Assembly: GCA_016869735.1 (NCBI GenBank)
Contig: VGDL01000016.1
Location: forward strand, 1-61,350
DNA: 61,350 bases
Origin: Alphaproteobacteria bacterium
GTDB taxonomy: Bacteria > Pseudomonadota > Alphaproteobacteria > Acetobacterales > Acetobacteraceae
Reading direction: 5' to 3'
The translations under genes and the position numbers were made by a program. A model generated the notes under the pieces. The model was not told the DNA's origin. It was given only the letters and a program-made list of their open reading frames with translations, and ran no database searches. Within the stretch, counting starts at the first letter, position 1; each line of letters begins with the position of its first letter. Below, piece by piece: positions 26,210 through 33,841 of the stretch.

Positions 26210-27616
26210 TCAGGTAGCGCTTTCCGCAGGATTCGCCAGGGGCAGGCTGGCCGCGCGTTCCAAGGCCCGCGCGCCGCGCAGCGCCAGATCGTCGCGGTAA
26301 AGCGGTGCCACCATTTGCACCGCACGCGGCACGCCTTCCCCATCCAAAGCCACCGGCACGGAAATCGCCGGTTGGCGCGTCAGGTTGAAGGCGAAGGTCC
26401 AGGGCGCCCAATCGCGCCAGAGCGATTCCGCCGGGCGGATGGTTGGCTGATCCGCAGCAAAAGCAGCCGTCGGCGTGCAGGCAGTCAGCACCAGATCATA
26501 GCGCTGATGAAACCGCGCCATGGCATGGGCGGCTTCCAGGCGCATTGCCTCGGCGGCCAAATAATCCACCGCGAGCATTTCACCTTCGCGCGCTGCCACC
26601 TCGGCAATGCCGGCATCGAGCAAGTCGCGCTTATCCTCAGGCGTGGTAGCGATAATGCGCGCCAAAGCGACACCCCAGACGCGGCCGAAAATGGCGCGGG
26701 TATCGGGCAGGCCGGGATCGGCTTCCTCTACAATTGCGCCTTGTTCTTCCAAAAGCCGCGCGGCGGCGGCCAGTGCTTCTTCGCCGTCCGCATCCAAGGG
26801 TGGCGCAAAGCCCATGCGGCGCACCACCGCGACACGCAGCCCCGCCACGCCATCTTCTATGCCATCCAGCCAATCGCGCGGATCATCCGGCAGCGCATAG
26901 GGGTCGCGCAGATCATGCCGCGCCATGGCGCCAAACATCAGCGCGGCGTCGCGCACCGTCCGCGTCATGGGGCCGGCCACGGCGACATGGCCAAAGGCGC
27001 CAAGCGGCCATTGCGGAATGCGCCCGAAGGACGGCTTCATCCCGACCAGCCCGCAAAACGCGGCTGGGATGCGAATGGAACCGCCTGCATCGGTGCCGAT
27101 ATGGAGCGGCCCGAAACAGGCCGCGCCTGCCGCCCCAGCACCGGAAGAAGACCCCCCTGGCGTGCGCTTGGGGTTCCAGGGATTGCGCGTGATGCCATGC
27201 AAGGGGCAATCGCCTGGCGATTTCCAGCCGAATTCCGTCGTGGTGGTCTTGCCGATGATCACTGCACCGGCTTGCTTCAGCCCAAGAACGGCGGGGGCGT
27301 CTTCAGTGGCGGGTGTCGTATCCGTACTGCGGCTGCCACGCCGTGTCGGGAAGCCCGCCATGTAAAGCAAATCCTTCACCGTGGCGGGCACGCCATCCAA
27401 GGCACCCATGGGCCTGCCGGCCTGCCAGCGCGCTTCCGATTCACCTGCGGCCTGCAAGGCGCGCGGGTTCATCGCCGCAAAGGCATTTACCCAAGGATTA
27501 TAGCGCGCGACGCGTTCCATCACGGCCTTCAGCGCCTCCACCGGCGAAAGCCGCCGGCGCGCGTAAAGGCCAAGCAGGGTCTCGGCAGACATCAGGGCGG
27601 GATCGGTATCACTCAT
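26210..27616 (-). CDS. Amidase (amidase-signature family)
   Basis: The 468-residue protein carries the amidase triad: Lys81 in 'ATVKDL', the cis-Ser156 in 'GGSSSG' and the nucleophile Ser180 in 'GTDAGGSIR', with the usual 24-residue spacing. It hydrolyses a carboxamide to the acid and ammonia. It heads the operon with FAH, Bug and M20 genes. An aliphatic or aryl amidase could also take the product of the nitrile hydratase-like protein encoded about 3 kb away, though they are not co-transcribed. The ATG at 27616 gives the standard family N-terminus; the longer frame to 27700 runs into the divergent gene. Confidence 0.9.
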   Translation of the reverse strand: MSDTDPALMSAETLLGLYARRRLSPVEALKAVMERVARYNPWVNAFAAMNPRALQAAGESEARWQAGRPMGALDGVPATVKDLLYMAGFPTRRGSRSTDTTPATEDAPAVLGLKQAGAVIIGKTTTTEFGWKSPGDCPLHGITRNPWNPKRTPGGSSSGAGAAGAACFGPLHIGTDAGGSIRIPAAFCGLVGMKPSFGRIPQWPLGAFGHVAVAGPMTRTVRDAALMFGAMARHDLRDPYALPDDPRDWLDGIEDGVAGLRVAVVRRMGFAPPLDADGEEALAAAARLLEEQGAIVEEADPGLPDTRAIFGRVWGVALARIIATTPEDKRDLLDAGIAEVAAREGEMLAVDYLAAEAMRLEAAHAMARFHQRYDLVLTACTPTAAFAADQPTIRPAESLWRDWAPWTFAFNLTRQPAISVPVALDGEGVPRAVQMVAPLYRDDLALRGARALERAASLPLANPAESAT

Positions 27617-27680
27617 GGGGGTTCCGGTATCCTGGCTATGGGTGCAGCATGCCGTCTGATTGCAGGCAGGAGAACCCCTG

Positions 27681-28589
27681 ATGAATGACAAACCCGCCAA
27701 ACCCTGGGAATGGCCCGAAGCGCAATGGCGCGAGATTGTGGGCCGCGCCCGCGCCGGGCGGTCACTGGCGCCGGCTTCCTGGCCGAATGGGGCGCGCTGT
27801 TGTGTTTCGCTTTCCTTCGACGCGGATCACGAAACCATTCCGCTGCGCGATGCCGATGAAAGCCCCATGCGCATCAGCCAGGGGCAATACGGTGCTCGGC
27901 AAGGTGTGCCGCGCATTCGCGCCCTGCTTGCCCGCCATGACATCAAGGCAAGCTTCTTCTACCCCGCAGTCTCCGCGCTTTTGCACCCGGAGGAGGTGCG
28001 CGGTGTCGCGGATGAAGGCCATGAGATTGGCATCCATTCCTGGATCCATGAGGCCAATACGCAATTGCCGCCGGGTGTGGAACGGGACCTTACTTTCCGC
28101 GCTGCCGATACTCTGGAAAAGCTGACAGGCCGGCGCCCGGTTGGCATTCGCACCGCATCCTGGGATTTTTCGGTGGACACGCTTTCCATCATCCGCGAAT
28201 TGGGTTTGCTTTATGATTCATCGCTGATGGCCGATGATGATGCCTATGAATTGCTCGACAAGGGTGAGCCCACCGGCATTGTCGAATTGCCACCGGAATG
28301 GATCCGCGATGATGCGGTTTACTTCAATATGCTGCGCTTTTCGGCACTCCGCCCCTATACGCCCCCTTCAAGCGTGGAGGAGGTGTTCACCGCCGAATTC
28401 GAAGGCGCCTATCGCGAAGGGGGTTTGTTCCTGCTCACCATGCACCCGCATGTGATCGGCCACCGCAGCCGCATCGCGCTGCTTGATCGGTTGGTGCAGC
28501 ATATGAAAAGTTTTGGCGATGTCTGGTTCGCGACGCATGAGGAGGTGGCGCGCTGGTGCAAGACACAGGCGGGGCTTAGTCCGCCTTGA
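27681..28589 (+). CDS. Polysaccharide deacetylase family protein (peptidoglycan/allantoinase-like)
   Basis: The 302-residue protein has the NodB-homology layout: the metal-site 'LSFDADHET', 'ASFFYPAVSALLHPEEV', 'EIGIHSWIHE' (HxxxH-like) and a late 'LLTMHPHVIGHRSR'. The form with 'DADHET' and the C-terminal 'FATHEEVARW' resembles the PuuE / HpPgdA branch, which includes allantoinases and peptidoglycan deacetylases. It probably acts on an amide or N-acetyl group in the cytoplasm, since no signal peptide is visible. It is divergent from the amidase, and its end overlaps the convergent Bug gene by 14 bases. Confidence 0.87.
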   Translation: MNDKPAKPWEWPEAQWREIVGRARAGRSLAPASWPNGARCCVSLSFDADHETIPLRDADESPMRISQGQYGARQGVPRIRALLARHDIKASFFYPAVSALLHPEEVRGVADEGHEIGIHSWIHEANTQLPPGVERDLTFRAADTLEKLTGRRPVGIRTASWDFSVDTLSIIRELGLLYDSSLMADDDAYELLDKGEPTGIVELPPEWIRDDAVYFNMLRFSALRPYTPPSSVEEVFTAEFEGAYREGGLFLLTMHPHVIGHRSRIALLDRLVQHMKSFGDVWFATHEEVARWCKTQAGLSPP

Positions 28590-29532
28590 TCCCCGCGTCG
28601 CGCACAATCTGCGCCCAGCGCTTCATGTCGGCTTCCACCAGGGCGGTGAAGGCAGCGCGGTCCAGCCGATTGGGGGCAGCGCCCAATTCACCCAGGCGTT
28701 CGGTGATGGCGGGCGCGGCCAGGCTTTCTACCAGCGCGGCATTGAGCCGATCCGCAATCGGCGCCGGAATGCCCGCCGGGCCGCTGATGCCGAACCAATT
28801 CGCCGCCACCAATTGCCCGAGGCCAAGCTCCGCCACGGATGGCACATCCGGCCAGCGCGGCAGGCGTTCCGGCGTGGTCATGGCAAGCAAGCGCAGCCTT
28901 TCATTGCGCCCAACATCGGGAATGGCCGCGATCAGCCCATCAATATTGCCGGCAATCACATCAGTCGCCGCCGGCGCCGCGCCGCGATAGGGCACATGGG
29001 TAATGTCAACGCCGGCCAGCCGCTTCAGGATTTCAAGCTTGGCGTGGGATGATGTACCATTGCCATTGGACCCGAAGCGAATGCTGCCCGGTTTTTCGCG
29101 TGCGGCGGCAATCAGCGCGGGCAGGCTCTGCCAGGGGCCGGTGGCTGAAACCGCAATCGCACTCGGCACCGCGGCGAGCAGCCCGATATGCGTGAAATCG
29201 CGCAGCACATCATAGGGCATGGTGGGCAGGATGGCCGGGGCGATGCCTTGGGAGGCGATGTTGGACAGCAAAATGGTCGTGCCATCAGAGGCGCTTTTGG
29301 CGACCGAATCACTGCCCACAACGCCACCCGCACCAGCGCGGTTTTCGACCACCACCGGCGCGCCAAGCCGCGCTTCCATTTCGCGTGCCACCAGGCGCGC
29401 CAGCAAATCTGCCGTGCCACCGGGCGGGAAGGGAACAATGAAGCGGATGGGCCGCGCGGTTTGCGCGCCCGCTGCCAGGGCAGGGGTTGCAAGCATGGCG
29501 GCCAGCACGGCACGACGATGGGAGATTTTCAT
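28576..29532 (-). CDS. Bug/TctC-type tricarboxylate-transporter receptor
   Basis: The 318-residue protein has a signal peptide ('MKISHRRAVLAAMLATPALAAGA') and Bug motifs 'IRFIVPFPPGGTADLLARLVA', 'VVENRAGAGGVVGSD' and 'ITHVPYRGAAPAATDVIAGNI'. It would bind a small carboxylate in the periplasm. It is transcribed divergently from a racemase/decarboxylase-like gene with about 75 bases between starts, so the two may share a promoter region. No transporter membrane subunit is near. Confidence 0.9.
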   Translation of the reverse strand: MKISHRRAVLAAMLATPALAAGAQTARPIRFIVPFPPGGTADLLARLVAREMEARLGAPVVVENRAGAGGVVGSDSVAKSASDGTTILLSNIASQGIAPAILPTMPYDVLRDFTHIGLLAAVPSAIAVSATGPWQSLPALIAAAREKPGSIRFGSNGNGTSSHAKLEILKRLAGVDITHVPYRGAAPAATDVIAGNIDGLIAAIPDVGRNERLRLLAMTTPERLPRWPDVPSVAELGLGQLVAANWFGISGPAGIPAPIADRLNAALVESLAAPAITERLGELGAAPNRLDRAAFTALVEADMKRWAQIVRDAGIKAD

Positions 29533-29608
29533 GGCGTGATTCCTCGGGAATTAAGGCGTTCCATAGACCGGAACCCCCGGCCATGTCTTCATGGCGGCGG
29601 AGGATACC

Positions 29609-30373
29609 ATGTCGCTTGCCTATGCCCGCAACGGCCTGCTTGGGGTGCTGACGCCGCAGGCCAATACCACGGTGGAGCCGGAGTTTTCCCTGCTGCTGCC
29701 ACCCGCGACCGCGATGCTGACCGCGCGCCTGGTCAGCACCAAGCCCAGCCTGAATGACCGGCTGCGCGATTATGTCGCGGGGCTGGATGCCACCTGCGCG
29801 CAATTCGCCAATGCGCCGCTTGGCGCCATTGCCTTTGCCTGCACGGGTTCATCCTATCTGGTGGGGCCGGAGGCCGAGGATGCCGCCATCGCCCGCCTTT
29901 CCACCCGCGCGCCCTTCATCACTGCGGGCCGCGCGGTGTGTGATGCCTTTGCTGCGCTGGGCGCCAAACGCATCGGCCTGGTTTCACCCTATCCGCCGGA
30001 TTTGACCGAAGCCTCGGTGGGGTATTGGAAGGCGCGGGGGTTTGAGGTGGCGCGGGTTGTCGCCATGGCGACGCCGGGCGCGGCCTTCCACCCGATCTAT
30101 GCCCTGGCCGAGGGCGATGCCAGCGCCGCACTTGCCGCCATGCGGGGTGCGGGCGTTCAGGCGATTATTCTGCTGGGCACCGGCATGCCCACCCTCGGCG
30201 CCATTCTGGCGCAGCCGGAAGTGGAGGGCGCGCCGGTGATTTCCTGCAATCTGGCGCTGATGTGGCGCGCGATGGCGGCGCTGAGTGGTGAGGCCGCCGA
30301 TGCGGCTTCACTCAAGCGCTGGATCAGCGGGGCGGATTGGCGGGGGCGATACGCTGAAAGGCTTGGCTTTTAG
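29609..30373 (+). CDS. Asp/Glu racemase superfamily protein (maleate isomerase / AMDase-like)
   Basis: The 254-residue protein fits the Asp/Glu racemase superfamily: 'GVLTPQANTTVEPEFSLLLP' at the start, Cys78 in 'IAFACTGSSYL', and a second Rossmann-like half with 'RIGLVSPYP'. Maleate isomerases and racemases usually have a second catalytic Cys in the C-terminal half; here the matching place reads 'ILLGTGMPT' with Gly190. So it may be a one-cysteine decarboxylase-like enzyme or use a different acid. The ATG at 29609 has GGAGG seven bases upstream. The family makes a carboxylate ligand for the divergent Bug receptor plausible. Confidence 0.8.
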   Translation: MSLAYARNGLLGVLTPQANTTVEPEFSLLLPPATAMLTARLVSTKPSLNDRLRDYVAGLDATCAQFANAPLGAIAFACTGSSYLVGPEAEDAAIARLSTRAPFITAGRAVCDAFAALGAKRIGLVSPYPPDLTEASVGYWKARGFEVARVVAMATPGAAFHPIYALAEGDASAALAAMRGAGVQAIILLGTGMPTLGAILAQPEVEGAPVISCNLALMWRAMAALSGEAADAASLKRWISGADWRGRYAERLGF

Positions 30374-30471
30374 AGCGTCTCCCGTTCACCTTCGGTCACG
30401 GGAGACGCTCCAAATGTTTCTTTGATCGCATTTTCCGAGTCGCCAAGTGATTCCACTTGGCTTGAAAATGC
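30373..30471. repeat. Palindromic intergenic repeat, copy 2 (double hairpin)
   Basis: The gap after the racemase-like gene is filled by two inverted repeats: 13-base arms at 30373-30385 and 30398-30410, then nested arms GCATTTTC/GAAAATGC (30428-30435, 30464-30471) and GCCAAGTG/CACTTGGC (30442-30449, 30454-30461). The minus-strand reading shares a GAAT-centred palindrome and a following GATCAAAGAAACA...GAGCG tract with copy 1 at 5129. No T-run follows the stems. Confidence 0.5.
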
Positions 30472-30476
30472 TTCAA

Positions 30477-31490
30477 TCACGGCTGCCGCGCTTCCGTCAC
30501 CCCAATCATCGCATCGCGCGTGACAAGCTGCTCCAGCTTCGCCGCATCCCACCCTTCGGTGCCCGCAGGCCGGCGCGGTACGACCAGATAGCGCAGCTCC
30601 GCATTGCTATCATGCACGCGAATGCTGGTGCCTTCCGGCAGATGCGTGCCGAATTCCGCCAGCACCCCGCGCGGGTCCCGCACTGCGCGGGCGCGATAGG
30701 CGCGGCTTTTATACCAGGCGGGCGGGCGGCCCAGCACGCTGCGCGGATAACAGGAACAAAGCGTGCAGACGACAAGGTTATGCACATCCGGCGTGTTGAA
30801 GAGCGCCGTCAGCACAGTCTCCCCCCGCGAAAGCCCCAATTCTTCCACCGCCGCGCCGGCATCTTCGGCAAGCCGCGCGGCAAAGCCGGGATCAGTCCAG
30901 GCGCGCACGACAACCCGAGCGCCGAGATGCTCACCCCGACTATCCATCGCCTCAATCTGCGTGCGGATTTCAGCCGCGGTCAGAATGCCGCGCGCGATCA
31001 GCAAATTACGCACCGCCCGCCCGCGCAATTGCAGAGGTGACAGCACGGCAACCCCCGCATCATCATCTTCCTGATAGGGGTGGTCATCATGATCATGGTC
31101 GTGGTCGTGGTCGTGGTCGTGATCATGATGGTGGTGGTGATGGCCGCCGGGCGGGTCTTCCACCTTGTCTTCACCGGCGGCGCGCAGCCGCGCTTCTTCC
31201 GTCACCAAAGCAGCTTCCTGAAGCACGCCCTTTTCCTTGAGCAAGCTCGAAAAACCGTGAATCCAGCGCTCATAATAGGGCAGCTTCCAATAGGTCTCGG
31301 CGTCCAGCGCTTCCTGCACGCGCCGGCTTTCATCGGTGGTGAAAATCTGGCGCTTCTTGTCGGCCAGCAGCAGGCGGATCGCGTCGGCCTCCTTCTCCCA
31401 ATGGGTGGGTTCATGCGCGCTTTGGTCAATCGGCGCGGCGAAGCGCCCCGCGACATCATGGGTCGGCAAGGTTTCGGGTTTTTCGGTCAT
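30477..31490 (-). CDS. Fused nitrile hydratase: beta N-half + His/Asp linker + alpha subunit
   Basis: This 337-residue protein joins three parts. Residues 28-90 resemble the N-terminal half of nitrile hydratase beta subunits or thiocyanate hydrolase ScnB ('TTDESRRVQE', 'YWKLPYYERW', 'LLKEKGVL'); Arg56 falls where the beta Arg that contacts the metal claw is found. Residues 117-137 are almost only His and Asp. Residues 150-330 are an alpha subunit with the claw motif 'CTLCSC' (Cys242, Cys245, Cys247), of the cobalt type. The C-terminal SH3-like half of beta is missing and not encoded nearby. It would hydrate nitriles to amides (or act on thiocyanate), with cobalt bound post-translationally; amidase genes lie in the same window. 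The protein is longer than a plain alpha subunit (about 200). Confidence 0.87.
   Translation of the reverse strand: MTEKPETLPTHDVAGRFAAPIDQSAHEPTHWEKEADAIRLLLADKKRQIFTTDESRRVQEALDAETYWKLPYYERWIHGFSSLLKEKGVLQEAALVTEEARLRAAGEDKVEDPPGGHHHHHHDHDHDHDHDHDHDDHPYQEDDDAGVAVLSPLQLRGRAVRNLLIARGILTAAEIRTQIEAMDSRGEHLGARVVVRAWTDPGFAARLAEDAGAAVEELGLSRGETVLTALFNTPDVHNLVVCTLCSCYPRSVLGRPPAWYKSRAYRARAVRDPRGVLAEFGTHLPEGTSIRVHDSNAELRYLVVPRRPAGTEGWDAAKLEQLVTRDAMIGVTEARQP
31080..31142 (-). repeat. In-frame hexanucleotide repeat coding His-Asp linker
   Basis: A GTGGTC/GATCAT-type hexamer tract encodes residues 117-137 of the nitrile hydratase fusion (13 His, the rest Asp). Six-base units keep the frame, so the linker length could vary by slippage. 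Confidence 0.8.
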
Positions 31491-31573
31491 GCGGGGTGCT
31501 CCATCACTGCCATCTTGCCAGGGGCGGCAATTCAGGCAAAGCCTTGCGTCAACCGGGAAGGAGCTTTCACCTC

Positions 31574-32563
31574 ATGACAATGATCACACGCCGCACCACC
31601 ATCGCCGCCGCTGCCGGGCTGCTCGCTGCCCCCGCGCTTCGCGCGCAGGCCGCCTGGCCCAACAAGGATTTGCGCCTGATCTGCCCCTTCCCGCCGGGGG
31701 GAACCACGGATGTCGTGGCGCGGCTGATCGCCGGCGCCATGCGTGAAAGGCTCGGCCGCAATGTCGTTGTCGAAAACCAGCCAGGTGCGGGCAGCACACT
31801 TGCCGCCGGGCGCTTTGCGCGCGAAGCCGATGATCACGCCCTGTTCTTGAGCCAGATTGCCTCTCACGCCATTGGCCCGGCGCTTTATCGGAACCTTGCT
31901 TATGATCCGGAAGCCGATTTCCGCGCTGTGACGCTCGTGGTGACAGTGCCCAATGTCTGGGTCGCCAATCCGCGCCGCGTTCCGGGGGGCGATTTGCGCG
32001 CCTTTTTGCGCGATGCCAAGGCGAAGCCCGGGGAACGCAATTTCGCCTCGGCCGGCAATGGCACCTCAACCCATCTGACCGGGGAGGTGATCAACCAATT
32101 GGCGGGCGTGCGCGTGCAGCATGTGCCCTATCGCGGCGCTGGCCCGGCCATGACCGCGGTGATCGGCGGCGAGGTGGATAGCCTGATAGACAATCTGCCA
32201 ACCGCGCTGCCGCAAATCCAGAATGGCAATGTGCTGGCACTCGCCGTGACATCGCGCGAACGCCTGCCCGCTTTGCCCAATGTGCCTGCCGTTTCCGAAT
32301 TGGGCGCCGAGTTCAACCTTGTGGGGTTTGAGGCTGAGGCCTGGTTTGGCCTGCATGCGCATAAATCGGCATCAGACGCTGTGGTGGCGCGTATGGCGGA
32401 AGTGGCGCAGGCCGCGCTGAATGACCCGGCGGTGCGCCAGCAATTGGCCGCGCGCGGCACCACCCCGCGCGGCGGCCCGCCCGCCGATTACGCGGCGCTG
32501 GTCGCGAGTGAGCGCAAGCGCTGGTTTGAGGTGGTGCGGCAGGGGAATGTGCAGGCGGATTGA
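31574..32563 (+). CDS. Bug/TctC-type tricarboxylate-transporter receptor
   Basis: The 329-residue protein has a signal peptide ('TRRTTIAAAAGLLAAPALRAQ') and the Bug motifs 'LRLICPFPPGGTTDVVARLIA', 'VVENQPGAGSTLAAG' and 'VQHVPYRGAGPAMTAVIGGEV'. It is the first gene of a five-gene plus-strand operon with RraA-like, thioesterase, hydroxyisobutyrate dehydrogenase-like and Fe-alcohol dehydrogenase genes, which suggests uptake of their substrate. The ATG at 31574 is preferred over 31496 because it leaves a proper signal and follows AAGGAG. Confidence 0.9.
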   Translation: MTMITRRTTIAAAAGLLAAPALRAQAAWPNKDLRLICPFPPGGTTDVVARLIAGAMRERLGRNVVVENQPGAGSTLAAGRFAREADDHALFLSQIASHAIGPALYRNLAYDPEADFRAVTLVVTVPNVWVANPRRVPGGDLRAFLRDAKAKPGERNFASAGNGTSTHLTGEVINQLAGVRVQHVPYRGAGPAMTAVIGGEVDSLIDNLPTALPQIQNGNVLALAVTSRERLPALPNVPAVSELGAEFNLVGFEAEAWFGLHAHKSASDAVVARMAEVAQAALNDPAVRQQLAARGTTPRGGPPADYAALVASERKRWFEVVRQGNVQAD

Positions 32564-32621
32564 TGGGGTTTGACCGGAAGCGCCGTCCGCCCGATGCTGC
32601 GCCCAAGGAGGAAACCTTGAC

Positions 32622-33329
32622 ATGAGCAAATACCCCTTTACCGCCGCCGACCTTGAAGCGCTGCGCGCCTGGGATACGCCCACCATCTGCAATGCGCTGG
32701 AAGTGGTCGCACCCCATCGGCGCAATTACGGCTTCACCGTGCGCCCCTTTGTGGCGGTGGACCGCAAACTCCCGCCGATTTGCGGCCTGGCGCGCACCGG
32801 CACGCAGCGCGCCGCCTTCCCATCCGGCCGCAGCAAGGATGCCGATAAGGCCATGCGCATTGGCTGGTATGAATATGTCGCCGATGCCGCACTGCCGACA
32901 ATCGTTTGCTTGCAGGATTTGGACGACACCCCAGGTGTTGGCGCCTTTTGGGGTGAAGTGAATAGCGCGGTGCATAAGGGCCTTGGCGCGCTTGGCGTGG
33001 TGACCAATGGTTCGGTGCGCGACCTTGAGATGTTTGCGCCGGGCTTTCAGGGCATTGCCGGGGTGGTAAACCCCTCGCATTCCTATGTCCATATCGTCGC
33101 GCTGAAATGCGAAGTGACCATCCATGGTATGCAGGTATCCCACGATGATGTGATCCATGCCGACCATCACGGCGCGGTGGTGATCCCGCATGATGTGGTG
33201 ACGAAAATCCCGGCGGCGATTGATCTTGGCGCGCGAAAGGAAGCCGTGATCCTGGATATGGCGCGCGCCTCTGGCTTCAATATCGCCAAGCTGCGCGAAG
33301 CTTTGGCGAAATCCGAAGACATCCACTGA
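32622..33329 (+). CDS. RraA-family protein (HMG/CHA aldolase-like)
   Basis: The 235-residue protein belongs to the RraA family: 'DTPTICNALEVV' at the start, 'GVGAFWGEVNSAVHKGLGALGVVTNGSVRDLE' with the conserved Arg-Asp pair, and 'HADHHGAVVIPHDVV'. Members with these features are metal-dependent aldolases on 4-hydroxy-4-methyl-2-oxoglutarate-like acids, while RraA proper inhibits RNase E; the catabolic neighbours favour an aldolase or decarboxylase. A good AAGGAGG site precedes the start. Second gene of the operon. Confidence 0.82.
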   Translation: MSKYPFTAADLEALRAWDTPTICNALEVVAPHRRNYGFTVRPFVAVDRKLPPICGLARTGTQRAAFPSGRSKDADKAMRIGWYEYVADAALPTIVCLQDLDDTPGVGAFWGEVNSAVHKGLGALGVVTNGSVRDLEMFAPGFQGIAGVVNPSHSYVHIVALKCEVTIHGMQVSHDDVIHADHHGAVVIPHDVVTKIPAAIDLGARKEAVILDMARASGFNIAKLREALAKSEDIH

Positions 33330-33368
33330 ACGGGGTGGGGGCGGGCAACCGCCCCCAGACCTCCGCCC

Positions 33369-33818
33369 ATGACCGAACGCCCGATCCTAACTGAGGTTAA
33401 GCCCGCCTGGGTGGATCACTACGGCCATATGAATCTGGCCTATTACCTTGTTGTCTTCGACATGGCTTGCGATGTGCAGTGGCTCGATCTCGGTTTCGGG
33501 CCTGAGTATCGCGCGCGCGGCATGGGCACTTTCGCCGCTGAAAGCTGGCAGGCCTATATCCGCGAAGTGCGCGAAGGCGCGCCACTCGCCTGTGAAAGCA
33601 TCGTCCTGGATTATGATGATAAGCGCCTGCTCTGCCGGCATGTGATGTACCATGCGAAGGAAGGCTGGCAGGTTGCGGAGAATGAGGTGCTGTACCTAAG
33701 TATTGATTTGACCAAGCGGCGCGTGGCGCCCTGGCCGCAAGATATCCTGGCGCGCCTGGCCGCGCGCCGTTCTGGTGAGGCTGCCAAGCGGCTCTCGCTC
33801 AAGCCCAAAACCCGTTGA
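33369..33818 (+). CDS. Hotdog-fold acyl-CoA thioesterase
   Basis: The 149-residue protein has the hotdog fold of the 4-hydroxybenzoyl-CoA thioesterase type: 'WVDHYGHMNLAYYLVVFDMA' carries the catalytic Asp-His region, followed by 'SWQAYIREVREGAPLACES' and 'RHVMYHAKEGWQVAENEVLYLSIDL'. It resembles the thioesterase domains near carnitine dehydrogenase genes. It would release a CoA ester within this operon. It lies 39 bases after the RraA-like gene and 23 before the next gene. Confidence 0.82.
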   Translation: MTERPILTEVKPAWVDHYGHMNLAYYLVVFDMACDVQWLDLGFGPEYRARGMGTFAAESWQAYIREVREGAPLACESIVLDYDDKRLLCRHVMYHAKEGWQVAENEVLYLSIDLTKRRVAPWPQDILARLAARRSGEAAKRLSLKPKTR

Positions 33819-33841
33819 ATTTTAAGGAAAGGAAGCAAGCC

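Noticed and set aside
30373-30410. Thirteen-base inverted repeat as a terminator of the racemase-like gene.
   Set aside because: No T-run follows, and the whole region resembles the repeat at 5129, so a dispersed element is more likely.
31080-31142. Regular repeat that at first looks like a CRISPR or satellite array.
   Set aside because: It is a six-base in-frame tract inside the nitrile hydratase fusion; there are no spacers. No CRISPR array was seen anywhere in the window.
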